The position numbers were made by a program, and so were the translations under genes. Under the pieces are notes generated by a model, which made no database searches, was not told where the DNA came from, and saw only the letters and a program-made list of their open reading frames with translations. From assembly GCA_013398615.1 (NCBI GenBank), contig VZSR01003798.1, forward strand, positions 13,465,117-13,529,116: a stretch of DNA of 64,000 bases. Direction: 5' to 3'. Position 1 is the stretch's first letter. Every line of letters starts with the position of its first letter. This document shows, in pieces, positions 58,090 to 64,000 of the stretch. The stretch is from Brachypodius melanocephalos (Eukaryota > Chordata > Aves > Passeriformes > Pycnonotidae).

Positions 58090-61000
58090 CAAATGGCAGC
58101 ATTTTCTTTCTTGAAGTCTTCTGCTTTTCAAAATGGACTTGGCCAGGGGAAAAAAAAGAAAGGTTATAATAGCCTAATAAAACTTCTAGTGTAGTCTGCA
58201 AGTATAGATTGCAGGAGAATTATGTCATTTTTCTCCTTTTACTTTGCATGTTGTTGCTCTGAAAACCTAATACAGAACTTTGTGGAGTTATTTAGGGAAG
58301 GCTAGAGGTATTTAGGAAGATTAGAGAACTGCAGAGGATCATGGAGGCTAGTTAACCAAAGAGGAGAGTGAGGAGAATTTGTAAATGTCTGCAGAAATAC
58401 AGCTGTGCTGGTGGAAAATCCTAGACTGGAGAAGAGAATATGGATTAAAAAAATCTTCTCCCAATCTATCCTCGCAGTATCCTTCTGTCTGCAGGTTTCT
58501 GCTTGCAGTGCAGCCCTGCTGTGTCCCTGTCTGGAGCAAGGGGACAAAGCAGTGCAGGGTCTTGAGTGTCACCACAAAGTGGCTTCTGCTGGAGGTGATG
58601 TAGTGCCCAGGGCAGGGGATGAGTTTCACAGATGTCTCAGGGCTGCAGCTGCATTACACAGGGGTGGATGGTTCTAGAGCAAGCTGCCCTTTGGGCATGG
58701 AAGGGCAAGCCCTGTGCCAGCTTTCCCATGGAAGTGTTCCACCAAGGGAACAAAACCACACAACTTCTGAGTTTTTTGCTCAATACAGTCCTTTTGGTGT
58801 GTTAGTGTGCAGCTGAATCCTTTTACACCTGGCAAAACTGCTGCAGTTCACACATCTAATCATGTATGGTCAGTTACTGCAAAAAATACTCACCTGTGCC
58901 TTCAATTAATTGGAATGGGTTTCAGATGCATCCAGACAGCCTTTTTTGCCTTCTGGTTTGCAGCTGCATTTCACAAAGAAAAAGCTTGAAAAACTCATCC
59001 AATATGTTGGAGACTGATTTCATAAATCTCAGTAGCAACTTAATATAAAATAAATGCCCAATAATGAATTATAATTTCACCCAAGAACCAGAGTTCCTTT
59101 AATAATGCTCAACTTCAGCTCACCTGAGTTTCCATGCTGAATAGTCTTTCTGGCCCCCTCAGTTACCCAAAGTAGAAAAGCTCTGTTCATCTCTCAGGTT
59201 TTAACTAAATTGCTAAGAGCAGCTAAGCTAGCTTTGAATTATTTAGATTGCCTTCCCAATGCTTCTGCAGAAAACTGGAATGTCTCAGCCACCAAACACC
59301 AACTCCTGATCCTCCAGGGAAGATCCCTTTGCTCCATGTTTACAGCTTTTCTCATCTGCCAATGACAGCTGGAAAGACTATGTGCTTTTAATGAGCCATT
59401 TCCTAGAAAGTGTGTCTATCTAAGGTTTTTCCTGATGTTTTGATGGTTTTTACTAGATAGTGATTGGAAATGTTTTCATTTTTCTTCTTTATATTCTCAG
59501 GGATATGCTCATGTTTAAGAAGAATAGGTAGAATCCCACAAGCAGATTCTATGTGCTTTGCTAGAAAATCCACAATCTCAGCAAGATACTCAGGGAGGGA
59601 CTATGGACTTCTTTCTTTTTCATTCTAAATACCTTCAATTACTTATCTGTAAATAAAAAAATTAATTTCTTGAAAATTTTATTTTGTGAATCTCAAGAAG
59701 AGGTGTTTTTCTCAGAAAACAAAGTCTTTGACTTATAACTTAGAAAATGTAACTCACTTATCTTTCAGTAAAAGAAATAAAAACCTACTTGAGAATGCAT
59801 AAAATGATTCTCCATTTAAAATTACATCTGAATTTTGGTGGCTTAGCTAAAAGGCTGACTTTGTGCAGTATTAAAAGTGATTCTGTTAAGTTTTATTAGG
59901 GAATTTCAGCTACTTAATTTCTACAGTGGAAAATACTTTATCTAGTAGATTCTGGCCCTGTAAAGTCTAGTCATTTTAAAAAACAGTATGAACTGGCTAA
60001 TTCTACCACCTTTTTTTCACTCATGGCAATGGGATCGATAAGAAATCTGATCACTGGTCCTCGTTACTTTATATACGGAAGTGTTGCACATTTTAAAGTT
60101 TTACAGAAGAAAAGCGATATGATTTAATGCACCAAAAAACTGCTGTTTAAAACTTCTTGTATAACATTGGACACGTATTTTCCTATGTTTTAATTTCTTA
60201 GACTGAAGTCCTGATTAAAATGGTTTTATTTTTGCTAAGGCTTGGACAGAAAAGACCAGGTACTTCTTCGGTTCATGCTTTTTGGAGGTTTTTTGCAGGG
60301 ATTACATTTTCTGCCAGGCCAAGGGTGATCATCTGGGAAAGAAATCTGTCTCATTTTAAAAAATCTGAGTTCTAGCTTGCCTTTTGTAAAACCACAGGGC
60401 AATCTGCTTTTCAGCTCCAATCAAGTATACCCAATGTGAACTTTCAGGCAGTCATAGAATGCAGAGCAATTATCTTGATTTCAGTGGTGTCTGTAGCACT
60501 CCAGGACACTCACATAGAGGAAGTCATTCCAAGGTAGGTATTTCTGAAGAACAGACACACACTGTTTTCAGATTAAACCATGAAAATGGAGGTTTCTTTC
60601 ATTTTTTATCTGCAAACCTTTCTTGTTTAAAACCCCTCTGGCTAACATACAAGCAGTAAATCCTATGGTTTTATATATGCTTAGATTGTTGTTAAAGGAT
60701 GCTATTTTTGTGAAACCAATTAATCTGTGATTATCCTCTGTGTAAAAACATGAGGAACCACAATAATGGCTGTAAAGTAATGGCAGAAACTTTTCTTTGT
60801 CTCCTTCAGGTCGATGACTGCTTGGGGTAACAGACCAACTCATAGGTAGTAGATGGTGCAGAAAAGCTGAGATATTCAGGGATCCACACATAACTCCAAG
60901 TCCTTAAAGAGAAAAGTGAGAGTGGTTCCTCTGTGCAGCATCACCCCACCAAGGATAGTGTCTTGCAGTGGAATGGTGACAGCTCCCCTTGTTTGTGTGG

Positions 61001-64000
61001 AGCAGACTTTGTCCAGGCATTGGTTCATTACAGGGGCTCTTGATGGTTGTGAGGTTGATGCTCTTGTTTTTAATACATCCTTTTAAAAGCTTTCAAAAAC
61101 AGGCACTTAGGTTTCAAACATGGAAGCAGGGCTTAGTCAAAGTCTGCTGATCTTCACAGTAATTTGTTTTTATTCATAATATTTTTGTACACAGAATTGT
61201 TGTGCTTTATGAGCTCTTCATTCACTACCACAGAAAAATTGCTGTACAAGATGGGGCTGGGAGTGTCATTGTACATCTGATTTGCCAAGTGAAAACACAG
61301 TGGATACTTTTATTAGTATAAAAGTAGGGAAGTGGGAAGAGAAATTTTATTTTTGAGGTTCATTGATTAACTACAAGTCTGTCACAGGCAGTTACCCTAT
61401 TTTAAGAAAATTGTTGAGTCACCAGGAAGCAAAGTAATACCAAAGATAGCAGTGCCACCATAAGGTTTTAAATCTACAGATTTAACTCTATGATCCCTCC
61501 TCACACTGGTGGGCACTGGCATGTATTGTCTTGTTGTCTTTGACACATTTTGGTTTCTGCTACTATGAGGGGGGGTTTATATTTTCAAAGCCTAAGGCTG
61601 GTAAAGCAGGAGACTTCCTGCAAGATGTTGATTACAATTGGATATGGTGTATCGATAAAGAAAGCTTTATTATTTGCTGTCTTGCCCTTCTTACTGTCCC
61701 TGCCCAGTACAATTTTTTTTTGAAGATAAACTGAAGGAAGATTGACTGTCAAGTGCAAGAAAATGTAAATTTCTTTTTCAATGTACTCAAATACCAGCTT
61801 CTGTTGCCTTTGGAATCAAATATCCTTATATGCTTAGAAGTTGGCATGTGAGAATAAGTTGCTCTTCAGTTCTGCCAATGATACAGACTTTGTATTTAGG
61901 TAATTAGATCTGTAAACACATTTCATTACTTCTATAAAAATTAGATATACTGGGGATGGTTCCTGGTAAACTGAGATAAAGTATGTTGGAGTGCCTTACA
62001 AATTATTTTTAGAACAGGGCAAAGTGTAGCCATGGAAAAATATAGTTCATTTTTTTATATATGTGCCAAGAAATTACTATATGCTTCAATTGAACTTATC
62101 CTGGATGTTGTGGTCTGGATACTTGATTCCCTTTGAGGAATCAACAGGGTAGACAAAGGAAGGGCAATTACTGCTGCTGATGTTACAGGAATGCAACAAC
62201 ATTTGAATGGCTGAGAAATTACTTGTTAGATATTAGAATAATAAATCTATTTTAACTCAAGCTATCAAGATGCATGATGAAGGTTGGATATGGAAGAGAA
62301 AATGAGAAAACCCCACAAAACGTATGTGTAGATAAAGTTTACATTTTATTTTTCAAGACCGATAGCACATTTGACCAATTTCCACTACATCTTGAGGATG
62401 TATGTTGTGTGGGACAGCCTGGTTTGTTAGTGCTTAGTAAGTCCTTAAAGCTGAATACATAGAGAAGGGCTGCTTCAAATAAGGAGCTCATGTAAGGGAT
62501 GCAGATTTGAGCCATGCTGTATGTAAGGGGCAATGGCAGGGCCCCTGGACAGGCTTTCAATATCTGTACCCTGTAGGGTACCTTCCTAATGGCAAGAGAG
62601 GCTTTACTGTAACTGTGAATTTACTTCTCTTTGCTCCTTTTCCAATTCTGTCATACTTGAAAATGCCATTTGCTTCATCTCAAATAACAGTTGAAGAGAC
62701 AGATGCATGAAATCCACTGCAGTGCAAGGCGAAGTAGAATAAATACAAACTTCTGTCCACTAATACAGTTCTGAGTATGAAGCTGCTTTCTGAGCTGGTA
62801 GGAGCTGGGAAAGGCTGACAGTACTAACACAGTTACTGTAGAAGTGGCACCATTATCATACTGGCTTCTGAGTTTGGATGGGTTTTAACAGGCTAGTAAT
62901 AATGTCTGATATGTAGTGCCCTTCTTGCTGCCTTTGAGAAAGAAATTAATTGGTAAATTAAAAATTAGTTGTTTATAGTGTTCCCAGCTATCCCAAAGCT
63001 TTTGTGGCCACAGTTCTGGAAGGAATTTCAGTACCACATCCCACTTACAGTTACATGCAGTGATCTGGCATTGAAAATACCAATGGAAGTACTGTAAAAA
63101 AGTCTCTTCAGCAAAGTTACTTTAAATTAGGGACAGTACTACTTCCCAAATTGCTCTCAAATACTTCTCAAACAAATCCAGCAACTAAGACTCTTCAAAG
63201 AAAACTAAGAAGTGTATCTAGAGCTAATTCAGTTCTTGAACAGTATCTGTCTACATCTGAATGCTCACAAATACTGAAGTGACAAAACATGATCTAAAGT
63301 CCTGTGGATTCTTACTGGAAGCCAAAATAATTGTTTTCTGGTAGCCTTAGTTGGCCATATTGGAAGCAGTGGCAGTATTGATTACCTGAGAGCTTACCCA
63401 CAGGTTAGGACAGGACAGCATGTGGATTCGCAGTGCCAGATCCTCCTGCATTGCCCACAAATGTGGATTATTAAATTATATTTCTTTTACATACAAGTTA
63501 GAAGGTCCTTGAAAATGAAGGTAAATTGCTTTGTATGTAATGCATTCAGTAGTATCAGCACAGGGAGTTAGTGAGATGTAAATTCACACCCCAGTGTAAT
63601 GTGCCCTAATTTCTCCAAGCCCTAGGGCCATCTCGTTCCTGAATGAGAGCACCCAGATAGAGGTTTAAATGCATTTATTAAGGTTTCTAACTGTCCTGCT
63701 GTTGAATAACCTGAAGCATTTCTGCCTTGTTGGAGAACGAGCTACTTAATCATGGAGGCTGCACAGGTTCAGTTTGCATCTGGGCTTTGGTTTTGTTTCT
63801 TTTTGCTAGAATCTTTCACTCTGTTTGGCAGAACAGTGGAACACAGACCCTTCCTTGACTTTGAAAGGGGTAATATTTCCAATGTTGGACAGCAAATAGT
63901 TCTACTTAAATAAATACAAGTGGAAGTTAGTTTCAGTGTGAACTGTTATAAGCAAAAATTCAGTGTGATCTCTAACCAGACATTCCCATTTGCCTTCGTT
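58090..64000 (+). other. Intergenic sequence, nothing secure
   Basis: AT-rich with short open frames. A 49-nt segment at 60485-60533 has a good acceptor and donor and is open in two frames, but it does not follow in phase from a supported exon in the frame that looks most protein-like. No repeat family, RNA gene or known exon was recognised. Confidence 0.5.

Overview
This is a window of vertebrate, almost certainly avian, nuclear DNA. It is AT-rich, the genes are split by GT-AG introns, and it carries fragments of CR1, the dominant LINE family of birds. Positions 2290-42015 hold almost the whole coding part of TJP1 (tight junction protein 1, ZO-1) on the + strand. I could place 27 coding exons by splice sites and reading-frame continuity. 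Their lengths sum to 5283 nt with every phase matching, giving 1760 residues plus a stop (long form). The 5' end is missing: the first exon seen begins three codons before the conserved MEETAIWEQH start region, so promoter(s) and first exon(s) lie upstream of the window.

Layout. 1-2289: intron sequence. 2290-10593: PDZ1, the basic/Arg-Ser linker and PDZ2. 10949-19131: second Arg/Ser-rich linker. 19967-20751: PDZ3. 21384-21603: SH3. 22001-24871: guanylate-kinase-like (GUK) module. 25796-26149: acidic segment. 26549-26800: the in-frame alpha cassette exon. 27544-36674: Tyr/Pro-rich tail that includes the actin-binding region. 37932-42015: ZU5 domain, with two alternative 5' splice sites in the penultimate exon. 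42016 to about 43510: 3' UTR with three AATAAA signals. Residue numbers used below count from the first residue visible at 2290.

The rest (43.5-64 kb) has no gene I recognise. It contains a CR1 fragment and a set of phase-compatible candidate exons at 53702-58015, ending in a stop and an AATAAA. Their joined reading resembles the start of a PTB/PID domain and could be the 3' part of an unrecognised gene. Inside TJP1, the 5.8 kb intron 29601-35389 holds a CR1 element with an ORF2 remnant and a 51-nt frame-preserving candidate cassette exon (34583-34633).

ZO-1 is a cytoplasmic MAGUK scaffold. PDZ1 binds claudin tails, PDZ2 dimerises with ZO-1/2/3 and binds connexins, PDZ3-SH3-GUK binds JAM-A and occludin, and the tail binds F-actin. 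Comparisons with human ZO-1 are from memory, not from an alignment run here.
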